Below are positions 20,545 through 32,266 of a stretch of DNA of 64,000 nt, piece after piece (position 1 is the first letter of the stretch; each line of letters starts with the position of its first letter). Both the position numbers and the translations under genes were made by a program. The stretch is from Luscinia megarhynchos (Eukaryota > Chordata > Aves > Passeriformes > Turdidae): assembly GCA_034336665.1 (NCBI GenBank), contig JAPFBE010000032.1:3348001-3412000 (forward strand). The letters run 5' to 3'. The notes beneath the pieces are model-generated. The model saw only the letters and a list, made by a program, of their open reading frames with translations, searched no databases and was not told where the DNA came from.

Positions 20545-20990
20545 CAAATAATCAATTTAATAATCAATTTCAATTTCTGATTACAAAAAGATAATCAATG
20601 TTATTCAATTTTCCATTTCAATTTCTGATTAGAAAAGATAGTTAATTATAATAATTTCTTGGTTAAAGTATAATAAGCAATTTGAATCAAAAATTAAAAG
20701 AAAATGCAATCATAACTAAACACTCTTAATAACTAAAAATCAAATTTAATCAATATTCAAAATGCAACACAACTAAAACAAGCAATTTTTTAAAACAAGC
20801 AATTTTTTAAAACAAGTAATTTTAAAATTAGAAATCAAATAATTAATTCCATTTCAAAATGCATCACAACTAAAATAAGCAATTTCAAAAGAAGCAATTT
20901 TCAAATTCCAAATCGAATTATTAATTTAAATTTAAAATGCAACACAACTAAAATAACCAAATTTTAAATCAAAACCATGTTTTATCTTAT
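20545..20990. repeat. AT-rich iterated sequence inside ERV-E
   Basis: Very AT-rich, with imperfectly repeated units: AATGCAACACAACTAAAA-type blocks start near 20,761, 20,859 and 20,936, and AACAAGCAATTTTTT-type blocks recur. It lies between the env region and the 3' LTR. No ORF. Confidence 0.55.
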
Positions 20991-21069
20991 TTTAAATCAT
21001 ACATTTCGCCTTCTGTCAATAACCTTAGGGATGTCAACAGTGACCGATTTGTGTACATAATGTAGAGGA

Positions 21070-21828
21070 TTATTGATGTGTAGAAGGTGATGAGAGGTAA
21101 AAATCATGTCCTGCAATTTTAGTAAAGTTACAGACACAAAGGTTTAAATGATTTTTAGTACTCATTTCCAAATCTTCTATGAAAACACTATCACAAGCAG
21201 TTCTAAAGCATGCATACCAATTGCCCATATATCCCAGTAGTGCTTCAGGAATCTCGTTTGGATAACTTTCAAAGTTACAGACATTCTGTTCTGTGTCTAA
21301 GCAAATATCTTGAGCTCTGATTACATTACTTTCACAGTTAAACCCTTGTTGTTGCCTGACAATGCAAGTTTCCAAATTAATAGTTTGTTACGTCTCACCA
21401 ATTTGACAGGCCCATTCTCTATGCTCGAAAGGATAGAGAATAGCTCCGTCATGATTTAGCCCTAATGCAGTGATATGGAATATTGAATGTACTGAAGCAT
21501 TACATATGGTCAGTGCAAAGGCTGTGGCTGTGTTTATGCTGGGGTAGTAGTTTCACCAGGATTGGAATTCTTTTTCAAAATCATGGGCATTATCCCAAAT
21601 TATTCTCCGAATTTCAGTAGGAAAAGTGGCTTCCTTGACTCCTCTTATAATTGAGGCAGCAACTGACTGCATCCACAATTGAGCCTGGATACAGCAGAGA
21701 GCTAAAGAAATGTTAGTCAAATTATTCATTGATACTTCTAAATCAATACTATTCAAAATTCTCAATCTTGTTCCCACAACACTGGTTATGTCTCTTGTTT
21801 GTTTCTTGAAAGGATCCTGCTTTTGCAA
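21070..21828 (-). pseudogene. env: ERV-E env-like region
   Basis: Two minus-strand blocks (21,553-21,828 and 21,070-21,375) carry cysteine-rich, N-glycosylation-rich extracellular-type sequence, with N-L-T-N-I-S-L-A-L near the upstream end. A frame break separates them. I call it env by position, just upstream of the 3' LTR, and by composition; the family is not identified. Confidence 0.5.
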
Positions 21829-22322
21829 CCAGGTTGTCCACCCCTAGAAAAGGTGAACAAACTGGCTGAATTACTGAGACATTGTTTTACTATGGCAATT
21901 TTGACTTGTTTAAAAGACCATGCCGAATTAAACAATATTTGCTGTTGGCAAGTTTTCCGAATAACTTAAGGTCCAATTTCAAAAATTTTCAGGCTCAGTA
22001 TAACCAGTGTTTGGGTAGTAAGTGTTACAACATTAACATTGAGTTCCCCTCAGTATTTTGTATTGTTTTTACCACACAAAATTTTATGGGAAAATTGTAC
22101 AGCAGTTCAATTTTGATTTTGAGTCTCACAAAATGAAACACGGCTGTAAGGTCCTGTGCCATAACTGTATACAGGTTCGATGAGGGATTCAGCAATTAAT
22201 ATTCATTTTCCATGGCGTTATTCTGTGAAAAGTAAACACAACAGAATCTGCCACAAAGAGGCAGGAGGTTAAAATGATGGAACTATCCAGCATGTAACAT
22301 GGACTGGAATTCTATTAACTTC

Positions 22323-23156
22323 TCAATCATTTTGCTGCCAAAAAGGAAGCCACTCTTTACCTCCTTTAAATACAGGAAAAGAATCAGTGTAGTTGCAAAC
22401 AAAGGAGGCACTCTGCACTTCAAGCTGGAAAACACTCCAAACAACCATCAGCACCCCAAACCAAGAGCCACTCCCTCCCCCAGCAATAATTTGTTCAGCA
22501 GAAGCATTAGTGAATGAAAAATTTGTTTGTTCGGGGGAGAAAGCAGAGGCTATGTTAATTACTGAGGCGGGTTTGTCATAGCTGCTACCCAAGCTCTCAG
22601 TTTTTGTTATTGCCAGATTTTTTACAGTTCCTTCTGTTACTGAGGAGATGTTACAGTACTGGGCATACCACTTCCTAACTGAGGATTTCTGGGCCACCCC
22701 GTCAGGGGGGGCAGTCCCAGTAGTGGCTATCTCCAAAAACTTCACTTCCTGAGAAGCTTTTTGAATTTTATTTGAGGCAATTTGCAGGTTAAGGCTTTCC
22801 AAATGGGAGATTATTTTTTGTTGGGTATCCCCCACTACTTCTATTTCATATTTTCCCACAAGGATATCATCAATATATTGATAAACAGCCACATTGTCAG
22901 GTTTGGGTTTTTGAATTGACCATACAGGGACGTTTCACAAGTCCTGTATAACCAGTTTGATCCCTTCTTTGGCACCAGAGGGAAGAGGGCACTGTTTTAC
23001 ATTTACAAGTAATTGAATAAATGATTTATGGCCAGCGGTGAATTTTATTTCATGTATAATTTGCAAGCAGGCAGCTTTGTGAATGCTTTCTAGGAGTTGG
23101 TAGGGGGTACCAACTAAAGCTACAAGGTCTCCCATTTTCAAGGGATTAAGCCCCAC
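22323..23156 (-). pseudogene. pol: ERV-E RT fragment fused to env-like sequence
   Basis: Minus strand. Upstream (23,156-22,935) is an RT-like stretch. Then an open block (22,892-22,323, 189 codons) begins with Y-Q-Y-I-D-D-I-L-V-G, an intact RT catalytic motif, and continues as RT for about 45 residues. It then turns into Ser/Thr/Asn-rich, env surface-like sequence ending in W-L-P-F-W. RNase H and integrase are missing, so an internal deletion has joined pol to env in frame. Confidence 0.65.
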
Positions 23157-23379
23157 TGCCCAATAAACCGTGCACTGAGTTGGGGACCATAAGTTACGTT
23201 TGACTTCTGTTGCTAAGAAAGCTCCATGTCCCCAGTACCCACTAGGTGCTTGTTCTGATAATTAAGTAGCAGTGTACAGGATTTTTGTAGTGGTTATTTG
23301 TGGGTCAAAATTCTCATCATTGATACAATTGTATTCTGTTTTATCCACAGGTTTCAAGCTAGGGCAGCAATGTTCCCCA

Positions 23380-23862
23380 CTATTTTTCATCAGTTAGTTC
23401 TTTTTGAGGATATAATAGATTAATTTCCTTCTCCTCTGTTTCTTTTGGTGAATCAGTGTGTTTTAAAGTTTTAGTGTGTTCTTGTCTTAGGGCAGCTCTT
23501 AAAGAATGATTCTCATCTATTAAAGCATGATTCTCATTCCTTTCTTCATCTAATTGTTTTTGCAAATTTTCCACTAAATTTTGTAGAGAGTCAATAATTG
23601 TTCTTTCTTCACTTCTTCGTGTAAAGCGAGTTCCTATAGCTGCCGTAAGACAAGTCCCCAAAACTGAGCAAAGAATGGTCTTATTTCTGCCCAGTTCAAA
23701 TTTTGTTTCATGTTGCAAAGAATGTATCCTATCAATCACATTTTCTAAATTAAACCAGTTACTGTGCGCCCAATCTTCTCCCCCTTGGGAGGGTCTGGCA
23801 TTATATTTAGCTAGTAAAGCGAAAAATGCAGGTTTATCTTTAGTATTATGCTTTTCAGTCAT
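23380..23862 (-). CDS. ERV-E gag-region ORF with coiled coil (160 codons, intact)
   Basis: Starts M-T-E-K-H-N-T-K about 640 bases inside the 5' LTR, in gag position. The N-terminal half is a compact domain with conserved-looking Trp residues. A short hydrophobic stretch follows (near residues 65-77). A strongly predicted coiled coil (heptad Leu/Ile, many Glu/Gln/Asn) spans roughly residues 88-135. The C-terminus is highly charged. No zinc knuckle or major homology region. It may be a gag N-terminal domain or an accessory protein; comparison with the avian ENS-1/ERNI coiled-coil gene would be informative. Confidence 0.5.
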   Translation of the reverse strand: MTEKHNTKDKPAFFALLAKYNARPSQGGEDWAHSNWFNLENVIDRIHSLQHETKFELGRNKTILCSVLGTCLTAAIGTRFTRRSEERTIIDSLQNLVENLQKQLDEERNENHALIDENHSLRAALRQEHTKTLKHTDSPKETEEKEINLLYPQKELTDEK

Positions 23863-24503
23863 TTTTGCGAGGGGGAAAGCACCACTTCAGGGAGGTCAAT
23901 ACTGAAGTTACACACACAGCTTTCTGCTGAGCTCAGCCCCCTCTCTTCCCTGGGTGGGTGAAGAGACTAAAGTTACACTCCTCAGCCTGCGCAGTATTCT
24001 CCCTAACTCTGGGAGGTCAATACACATTCACAACAGCTTTTGCTGTCTACAAGCCCCTTATTTCAGGAAGGGTAGACACACAGCCTGCGTGGTACCCTCT
24101 CGTAACTTTTTAGGAAAGGTTAGTACACATGCATACACACCCAATGCAGTTTCCCCTTCCTTATTTTCAGGAAAGGCAGACACACAACCTGTGCAGGTTT
24201 CCCTCCCCCCCTAATTTTTAGGAAAGGTCAGTTCACATATATACAGTAATAAAGAACAAGAACAGCGCAGTTCTGCCTTTTGCACCAAGAGATCTTTTGT
24301 GAATTTCTGAAGACAGAATCCTCAAACGAGTGTAGGGATGCTTTTCACCTAGGTGTGTGCAGTCTGCAGGAAATCTGAAATGCCCCCCTTGCTTTCTAGT
24401 CTGGCTCACCTCTGTTGAGGTGGCCAGCTAGGTGCAGCTGGAGCAAGACGTCCTTCCCCTGTTACAGACTACACACAACCAGCAGCCCTTCTGTCTGTCA
24501 GAA

Positions 24504-24521
24504 ATCCTGTTCGTGACACCA
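24504..24521 (-). other. ERV-E primer-binding-site candidate
   Basis: On the minus strand TGGTGTCACGAACAGGAT lies six bases inside the 5' LTR end, in the right place for a primer site. I cannot assign the tRNA with confidence. Confidence 0.55.
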
Positions 24522-24527
24522 ATTTGA

Positions 24528-25111
24528 TGTCATGATCTGCTCAACCTGAGTGGGAGTTGTGATGGTTCGTTTGACCCCAGGGTGCAAAAGACAAAAGCAA
24601 GAGACTCAGCTTTTGTTTAGCAGAAAGCAGTAATGCAGTTTATTGCGTGCTAACAATTCAGTTTTGCGATAGAGAGAGAGGTAAAAGGGGAGAGAGAGAG
24701 AGGGAAAGGATGGGGTATAGCTACCAACAGACGGGACGCATCCTCGTGGTCGTCCGACGAGACGCGTCTTCAATCCATTGGGGAGAAAGAGATCTCAGTC
24801 TCTTTAGGAAAGTCATTTTTTATAGTCCTTTTCCAAAGTGAGTGGCCTCTGGCCAAATGGTGGGAAGATTTATGGACTATTGTATGAGGAGATCATCGCT
24901 CCAAGAAACAGGTGGAACAGGACGCTACAGTCAGTACCCTGCTCGGGTGCAACATACATTGGCAAGCACCAAGCACACCTACAGTCCTTGGCAAGCATCC
25001 ACCTCGGCCATGCCAGAAACTCCTGTCCAGAGTGAGGGGTGAGGTCCCAGGGTCTCAGTCTCCGATGATGGTCGTGAGGCAGATTAGAAAAACTTCAGAC
25101 CGACTCTTACA
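24528..25111 (-). repeat. ERV-E 5' LTR
   Basis: 584 bp, uninterrupted pair of the 3' LTR, with a shorter (GA)n tract near 24,668-24,705. Several substitutions from its pair, many of CpG type. Confidence 0.88.
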
Positions 25112-25316
25112 CATGGTAGCCATAAAATCGCTACCTACATGGTATAAAACATTGCAGACGGCTGGAAGGACTGTGGTTGTCGCTGCGGCCCTCACCTCCT
25201 TCCCGAGGGTGCCAGAAAGCTTTCAAACAGTGCCCCCCATGTCTGTGGGTCTGTTTCTCTTCCCTTTGCCCCTGAACGATTGGAATATTACCTTTGAAGT
25301 TCGTTTTAAATGTTGA
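25112..25316 (+). pseudogene. ERV-D gag remnant, continuation after ERV-E
   Basis: Starts with the right CATGG and carries on the frame left at 19,239, for example V-A-I-K-S-L-P-T-W-Y. It ends in a TGA near 25,316. Gag identity is inferred from position. Confidence 0.4.
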
Positions 25317-26990
25317 AAGGACTGCTAGAAAATATTATAGTCACTTTTGAAACTGCTTTTAATCCAGCTGTGTGAAGACGCATGGAGAAGGACAAAGAAA
25401 CCCAGATCCAAAACTCAATTGCGTGCGTCTGCAAAATGACTTGGGCGCAGTTTAGTTCCCCCCGATAGCGCAGGGCAGCCAGCTCCCGCCCTCTGGAGAG
25501 CCGTGGCGGTCACAGGCGGTGGCGAGCAGTGGCACAGCAGCCGTCCGGGTGAGTCTTGTCCTCCAGAAACCCCCTGAACCCCCAGCTGTGCCTGGCTGCA
25601 GCTTTGCACAGAGCGTGCGGGCTCTGGAGCTAGTGGGAACCAGACAATATTTCCTGCAACACAACTCCTTTCCAGAGCTAAAATTCCAGTCACATTCTCT
25701 CCTAATCTCAGTGCGTGGGCTTTTCAACAGACCCAGCAGCTCTGCTGGAGAGTGAGGTGAGAGCTGTAGGTGCTTTGTGCCTTTTTAGCCTTGTTCTATG
25801 TTAGCTTTTCAGTGTTTTCTCCCCCTACTGTCTGCAGTGGGATTATTGATAAAAGATTTGTGTTAATCATAAAAGTATTGGGGTTTGTATAAACCAGAAT
25901 ACTAAGGTCTGAAGTGAAGTATGGACACTAGATAGAGGAAAATATATGATTGAATCATTCTGTTTTAAATCCCCGTTATGAATATTATGTTTTCTAAATA
26001 AGCTGTTTCTACTGACAGCTTGCAAAACAAGGCTTTCACACAGCCAAACAGATTCTGCAAAATCAGATTTCCTGCCTTTGTGCAATCAATTGCAGCCTAT
26101 CCACTAAGACCAGAATTCCTGACTTCTGCCATTCCTAATCTACGAAGACCAGATGGTTATCTATGAGACTTGACAATTGCCCAGAGACTTTACGGATGTT
26201 TTTCGACCACCACTGCTTACCAGACAAAATTATGACAGCAAAAAACCAACAATTATTGATTACAAGGAGGAACCATACTATAAAGAGAAGCTGCAAACCA
26301 AAGTTCGATGGAGTGTGGCGTGGGGGGTGACCCCTCATGTTCCCCAGTGCTGCGCTTGCTCTGTCTATATAAAATAAAGCAATCTAAATTTTACTGAATA
26401 CTGAGACTTTTTGTTTCTCATTTATAACAGCAGTTTTAGGGTTTGTTTTTTACTGAGTCTCCCCCTCCTCTTTTTTCACTGTGCGTGCTTGGGGGTGCAG
26501 CAGCCCCAGCAGGGCTGTGGTGACCTCAATTCACGGTTGCAGCAGGGTGCTGTGGCAGGTCCACATGGCTTCCACCGCCACTGCTGCCTGACCGTCCCAA
26601 ATTTAGGGATCTGACGCCTACAAATATAGATGTAATACAACAAAAGTTTATTTGTGTCTTCCCCACGCAGTGGCAGCCAGATGGCAGCTGCCAGTTTTTT
26701 TCTCCCCCTCCCCCGGGTGGCACCCCCCACCCCCGCCACTTCCTCGGGGCTGCATGGCAGAAGCATAGCCCCCCACTTCCCTCCTGTGGCACGGAGTGGC
26801 ACCCCCGTCCCCCCTTCTTGGGGGCGTGCTCCAGATTTTCCTTTGGCGGTGGTGTGAATTCCCCCCCCCCCCGCAGAAAAATAAAATGAAAAAAGAGGGG
26901 GAAGAAAAAAAGTGAATTTTACATTTTTTTACAGTTCTACAGTTTTCACTGGAGGAATTCAAAACTCTGTGGCAGAGTTATGATGGCGTT
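25317..26990. other. Unclassified retroelement-type sequence
   Basis: No gene is recognised. 26,080-26,429 ends with a promoter/poly(A)-like TATATAAAATAAAG and TTTATAACA and could be an LTR end. 26,480-26,880 is GC-rich with C homopolymers; its short ORFs on both strands are compositional. No target duplications were found. Confidence 0.35.
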
Positions 26991-28167
26991 AGCCTTTACT
27001 GTGATAATTAGAAAATCATACACCCAAGATCAGTTGCAGCAATCAATTTTGAGCACTTCTTGAGCCTTTTGAGTCTTTCAGTGAAATCACTGTGTTTTTA
27101 TTTTAACTGTATATTCTTCAAATTTTCAGTGCCTTTTATATTAATAGTATTAGAATGAATTGCATCTATAAGCTTTTAAAGATGCTAATTTTATTTCTGT
27201 TAAGGTCCAATATTGTAATACTCAGCTACGTTCAGCTAAGTTTAACTATGGCTAAGTTCCATTAAGTGAACGCCATTAGATTTCATTTTAGTTAAGCTCT
27301 GCGGGGGGCCCAGCTCGGAACCCCGGCCCTGGCACCTGGCTTGGGGGCCCCCGGGCTCCGCATGGCCCCAGCACCGGCCATATGGCCCCAGCCCTGCTGG
27401 CTGGGCTCGGCTCGGCTTTCCACGTGGTAGAGAAAGAACTCCAGCTGCCCACGTTTGTTTCTTTGCAATCTGGATACAATTGTAACTTCTTTATGCCTGG
27501 ATGGAATCCTGGACCTCCTGAGTTCCCCTGAATGAGAAGAAATGAAGCATGGAGACTACAGAAGTCAGCGGGATGAAGACAAAGTTCCTGGTGGGAAGAG
27601 ATTGAAAAGATGCAAGTAGCTGAAAACATTTTTTGTGGGATGTGGGGATTGTGACTTCACTAAAGTTCCTTTAAACTGTGGAAAATACTTGGGAAGGTTT
27701 GGATGCTTGAGTAGAAGACTTTTTGCCTCGGGGAAATTGAGCTCTCTCTCTGTTCTGGGACTGGAATATGAACAGAGACATTTGATAGAGAAGCAGATGA
27801 AGAGAATTTTGTTTTTTGGCAGCCTGCCTTTAAAAGTGATACCCCAAGTGTGTAACGTAACCCATAACACGGCTCTGGAAGGACTGTGTAAATGGAAGGA
27901 AAAATTCATAGTTCTGTGGTTTTCGGGTGGACGCAGACTGTGAAGGTGAAGACACCCCCTAAGCCATAACCAGAAAAGGGACTTTTCTCTCTGAAGTAAA
28001 CTGAAATCATTATTTAAGTGTATAACTGACTGAAGTGTTCTCTCTGTATGTTGGTTGGTAAGAAATGTGGAATGAAGGGGAGGAGGGAACAATCTAGGAA
28101 TTTTATCCTGAATTCTCATTCTTTTTTTTGTATTATTAATAAATTTCTTCTTGTACCTTTTTAAGTT
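26991..28167 (+). other. Non-coding stretch, LTR-like segment at about 27,634-28,205
   Basis: The second half has TGTGGGATGTGG, an AATAAA in a TATTATTAATAAATTTC context at about 28,138, and a U5-like end ...GTCCTGTCTCA directly before env sequence, suggesting an LTR inserted beside env. The antisense 213-codon ORF across it has no recognisable domain. Confidence 0.35.
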
Positions 28168-28254
28168 TTGAGCCTGCCTTGTCTCTACTCCTGGGTCCTG
28201 TCTCAAAAAGAAATCAAATATATGAAGGTTGGCAAACCCAAGTCACACCGTGAC

Positions 28255-29442
28255 ACCATGCCAGGAGACCCTTTCCGTACATGTTTAATTGGTATCCCAA
28301 TAAGTAATTTTACTGGTTTTGCAAAATGGGTAGGAGCCGGAGGAGAACCACATGTGAGAGCAAATAGATCGAACAGGGAGAATCGCAGGTGTAACATGAC
28401 CAAAGGTGGTACAAAACTGGACATATGCAAAAGACTGGGGAGTAAGTCAAACAAAGAGGGCTTCCAAGCAGGTATGATAACACAGGCATTGAATGAAAGT
28501 GGACTAGAGCCTCAAGAACTTGACCTGTTAGGGTCGGTATCTGGGAATTATTGCTTGTTTTTTAAGTACTTTTTAAACCCAAGATCAACTGATATGAGCA
28601 ATGTCCTAGTCCCACGTACCAAAAATAATAGTGTCATCCTTAACCCCAATTCTCCATGGTACAAGAATGTGACTAAATATTGCCACAATTAGACTTATCC
28701 TGGAAGTGCTGGCAAAAATGCGACTGTAAGAATGCTTCCACCAGATGCCTTTTTAATTCTGAGTATTTCTTTTGGTGGGCTTTGTTATTTAGGAAAACTA
28801 ACCATGTTTGCCCCTAGCACACGTGAAATGCTGCATCAGACTATTTGGAGACTGGGACATAGCAAAAGAACTAAAAGAGCAATCACAAGCTTGGGACCTG
28901 ATTGTGACTATCACATAGTGTTTTGGGGCACTCCAGCATGAATAATATCATCATTTCTTAATCCAGGTGTTGCTGCTGCTCAAGCTTTGGCTACACTTAA
29001 AATGTTGGGATGCTGGACTGCCAAACAGCTAAACATAACTTCAGCTATTTTAAATCAGATGCTCACTGATGTAGATAGTGTTAGACACAGCACACTGCAG
29101 AAGAGAGCTGCTATAGATTTTTTGTCATTGGTACATGGGCATAGGTGTGAGGATTTTGAACGAATGTGTTATATGAACCACTGACCATTTGCATCCATTC
29201 ACAAGAAAATCAAACAATTACAAGATAACATGAAAAAGTTGACTGAATAACTGGGGTTTGGATGAATGGTTTGAGGGATGGGAAATAACTGGAGGGTTGA
29301 AAGATGTTATGAAGGGAGCTTTTTTATTACTATTAGTCATGTTACTGCTTTGCATTATTCCATGGAAAATGAAATTGGTGACCCGCTTGGTGGAAAATAC
29401 AGTAAAAAGGGTTTGGCTGGTGCAAGCAGAAGAAGGGGGAGT
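28255..29442 (+). pseudogene. env: ERV-D env remnant (related to ERV-A env)
   Basis: Same env family as at 4,505-5,898: the start (P-G-D-P-F-R-T-C-L-I-G) aligns with ERV-A's surface subunit, and the transmembrane part has the same order. The C-X6-C-C motif is altered at its last Cys (C-E-D-F-E-R-M-C-Y, about 29,146-29,172). A hydrophobic anchor lies at about 29,306-29,360. Stops at about 28,689 and 28,939 and frame changes split it into at least four pieces. Confidence 0.8.
29427..29442 (+). other. ERV-D polypurine tract
   Basis: AGAAGAAGGGGGAG ends immediately before TGTAGCAATG, matching the position seen in ERV-A. Confidence 0.65.
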
Positions 29443-30257
29443 TGTAGCAATGTATTTGAATAGCTTAGGCCACAGTGTGCTCCAGCCAAACCATTTTTAG
29501 TTATTCTTATCAGAACCCTCTGGAATTCGTCAGGGTTACTGAAACATAAATTGTGCTAAATTGGGAAAGAAGAAGCGGAGAAACAGAATACCAAGACTGC
29601 AAAAACTAGATAAAGGAGGGCCGTTGTTGGAGTCAGTGAGTCAGGGGTCTCTGAATTCTTCAGAGAGAAATCAGAGTGCAGGGATTGAATTAAAGCCTGT
29701 GGATGGATTGAAGTACATTAAGTCACTCACACATAAAGTAGAAGTTTAAGTGTAAGTTATAGTGTAAGTTTAGGTTTTAGGATAAGTAAGTAAGTTAGTA
29801 AGTTCTAGGGTGAGCTCTAATGCTTTTAGTAAGTGAAAGGTTTCAAATGCCAAAGTTGCAGTGTGAGTTCTAGTAGAGGTGGAAAAACATGTTTTCAGTA
29901 GAGGCTCCAGGACCATGGTTGTAGACTACTTAGACATAATAGAGCTATAGCAAGAATATGGCTTACATTTTTCAGATAGGACAAGATAGGTTGTATGCAT
30001 AGTTTATACGTAACCTAGCGTATTAAGAAATTGGAATTCTAATAGGTTAAGAAGTGGTGGTCCAAGTTTGTGTCTTAGCTTGTTGAGAAAATCCTATATA
30101 AGAGTTTGTATTGGGAAGAGTTGGTGCTTACTGCCACCTCTTCTTACCATCGCTTTTGCTACTGCTTTTGCCATTACCTTTTGAGACTGATGTGCTTTGT
30201 AATAAATAATGTTTTTAGCAACTATTAGGTGCTTTGCTCATTTAAGATAACCCAACA
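29443..30257 (+). repeat. ERV-D 3' LTR
   Basis: TGTAGCAATG...ACCCAACA, about 815 bp, following env and a polypurine tract. TATA box TATATAAG at 30,095-30,102 and AATAAA at 30,201-30,206. The first 180 bp match the LTR at 17,626; the rest differs. Runs of short GTAAGTTTAAGT-like repeats occupy about 29,740-29,810. Confidence 0.68.
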
Positions 30258-30559
30258 AAGTTGGTGCCAAGAGCACCGGAGGTTAATAACCTCACATTCT
30301 GGTGCCCCGTGTCTGGTACCTTGCTTTGCTCACTTTACTAAGGACTTTAAAAAAATGTTTGCCCTCCTCAAAGGCCACAAATAAGTGTGGTAAGAAGAAA
30401 GTCAGAAGAAAGCCCCTGCTGACTGCTAGGAGAAGCAAGCACCGGGATTTCTCATCGCCTATCTCATACTGAGGTGAGCTTTGGGGTAAGCTAGAGCATG
30501 GGAAATATTATGCTGAAAGAGCAGAAATGAGAAAATGAGCCATACCCACAGCATCTTAG
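30258..30559. other. Spacer after ERV-D LTR
   Basis: No ORF. The first bases, TGGTGCCAAGAGCACCGG at 30,262-30,279, sit where a primer site would lie if the LTR were a 5' LTR, but I cannot match it to a tRNA. Confidence 0.3.
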
Positions 30560-31380
30560 TTTCTATCACCAGCTTCAGAAGGCGTTTCTTTATTTCTCCA
30601 TTCATCCTTTCATCTCAGCCCAAACTCTGGGGGTGCCAGGGGATATGGAGGTTCCATTGTATCCTTAAAGCAGTCATAACTCCTTGAAGAATTTTTCCCG
30701 TAAAATCAGTTCCCCTATCTCAGTCTTTTGCTTCCATAATCCCATATCTTGGAATTATTTGTCCCAAAAATACTTGAACAACTTGTCCTGTAATTGCTGA
30801 AATGACTGGAAATGCTGCTGGCCACCCTGTTAAGTGATATACTATTACCGGAAGATATTTAAATCCTGCCACTTGGGGCATTTCAGTAAAATCCACCTAG
30901 CATCTCTGAAAAGGATGTGCAGCCAAAGGCCTCCCCTGGCAAGTGTCATTGTAACTCTGTTATTGGTTTTAGCACAAATCAAACAACCTCCAATAGCTCA
31001 CTTTGCCAGAGTAAAAAGTCCCACAGCAACATACATTTTGATGAAGGCTTCTGCCAGTCCTCGGGAGCCCAAATAACTCCCTTCATGAAGTTGTTTTAAC
31101 AACTGTAAGGCCAGAGCTTTTAGTATCCTCTGCTTACCATCCCTTGTATACCAATTATCTCCTCTTTCCTCTGCCCCACTCTTTTTAATTATCTCAAGTT
31201 CCTCTGATGGAAAAGACAGTTTCTCTGGCAGCGGTGCAGTTACTGGGAGCAAGGGGAGTATCCTAGAGATTTCCGGCAACAATGCAGCTTTCTGAGCTTG
31301 ATCATCAGCCAGTCGGTTACCTATAGCCTCCTCTGAACACCCTGCCTGGTGTCCCCTAATATATGGTAACCAAGGATACA
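30560..31380 (-). pseudogene. ERV-B-family pol fragment (RNase H end and integrase), minus strand
   Basis: The reverse complement of the family seen at 8,380-9,182: the block 30,998-31,380 reads as RNase H/integrase-junction sequence (I-R-G-H-Q-A-G, G-N-R-L-A-D-D), followed by decayed integrase to 30,560. From 30,946 rightward it is mirrored at 54,736-55,157; left of 30,946 it is not. It joins ARRDC3 intron sequence at about 31,380. Confidence 0.6.
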
Positions 31381-31687
31381 ATTGGGATACTGGAAGTGGA
31401 AGCAATGAAGTTACTCACAGATACAATGGTATCCTGTGCTTTTATTTCTGCCACTTTCCCAAGAAGCTAGATTTCACTGCCTGTCCTAAAGACAGAAAGG
31501 CAGGGAGGGAAAAAAAATCTCTTGCTCTACACAGAACAAGCAGTGGCAAGAAAACATCCACAACAGATTTCCTGTGGACTTCATTATAAAAGGATGTAAT
31601 TTGACTCTGTTAACAAGACTGCAATGAATAAAGCAGACAAAAAAATCAAAAGAGAGTAGTGGATTGAGATTTGTATTATCAAGTTAC

Positions 31688-31893
<206 letters not shown>

Positions 31894-32266
31894 TTATCAG
31901 CATTTCATAAATATTAGTCTAAGTTACCTTTCTATGAAAGTTTTCATGAGGAGTTTGTTTCTAATAGCCCCTTTTAGGGCCCATGTCCCTATGGAGACAT
32001 GAGCTCTTCAAGTTAAGAAGAGTCTTAACATGAGCCCTGACGTGGAAATGTAGTCTACTCATTAAATGCTTGCTTAGTTGACAGACAGCTGCTTTAAGAA
32101 CTTGCATGATTTAAACTAGATTTACTTACCAGACTTCCTGTCATGACACTAATACCAGAACATGTATTTCTTTCATAACTAATGATCACAAAATGCTGTC
32201 CTAGAAATTTGTATGGCATGTTGGAAGCTACTCACTCTAGCAAGTGAAACAGACTGGCCAACATAC

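Larger units (their letters stand above)
19245..25111 (-). mobile_element. ERV-E: minus-strand provirus, internally deleted
   Basis: Two LTRs (5' LTR 24,528-25,111; 3' LTR 19,245-20,371 including a nested solo LTR) flank a shrunken interior. A 5-bp target duplication CATGG lies on both sides (19,240-19,244 and 25,112-25,116). A primer site follows the 5' LTR. The interior holds a coiled-coil ORF, a short RT piece joined to env-like sequence, and AT-rich iterated sequence. The host sequence rejoins cleanly across the CATGG, showing insertion into ERV-D. Confidence 0.88.

Noticed and set aside
20700..20960. Regularly spaced repeats suggestive of a CRISPR array
   Set aside because: Units are degenerate, unevenly spaced and AT-rich inside a vertebrate retroelement.
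26476..26962. Gly/Arg-rich ORFs on both strands
   Set aside because: Products of G/C homopolymers; no conserved motif.
27565..28206. 213-codon minus-strand ORF
   Set aside because: No domain; it lies across an LTR-like segment on the opposite strand.
28168..29500. A domesticated syncytin-like env
   Set aside because: Several stops, frame changes and a lost Cys in the C-X6-C-C motif rule out a full env protein.
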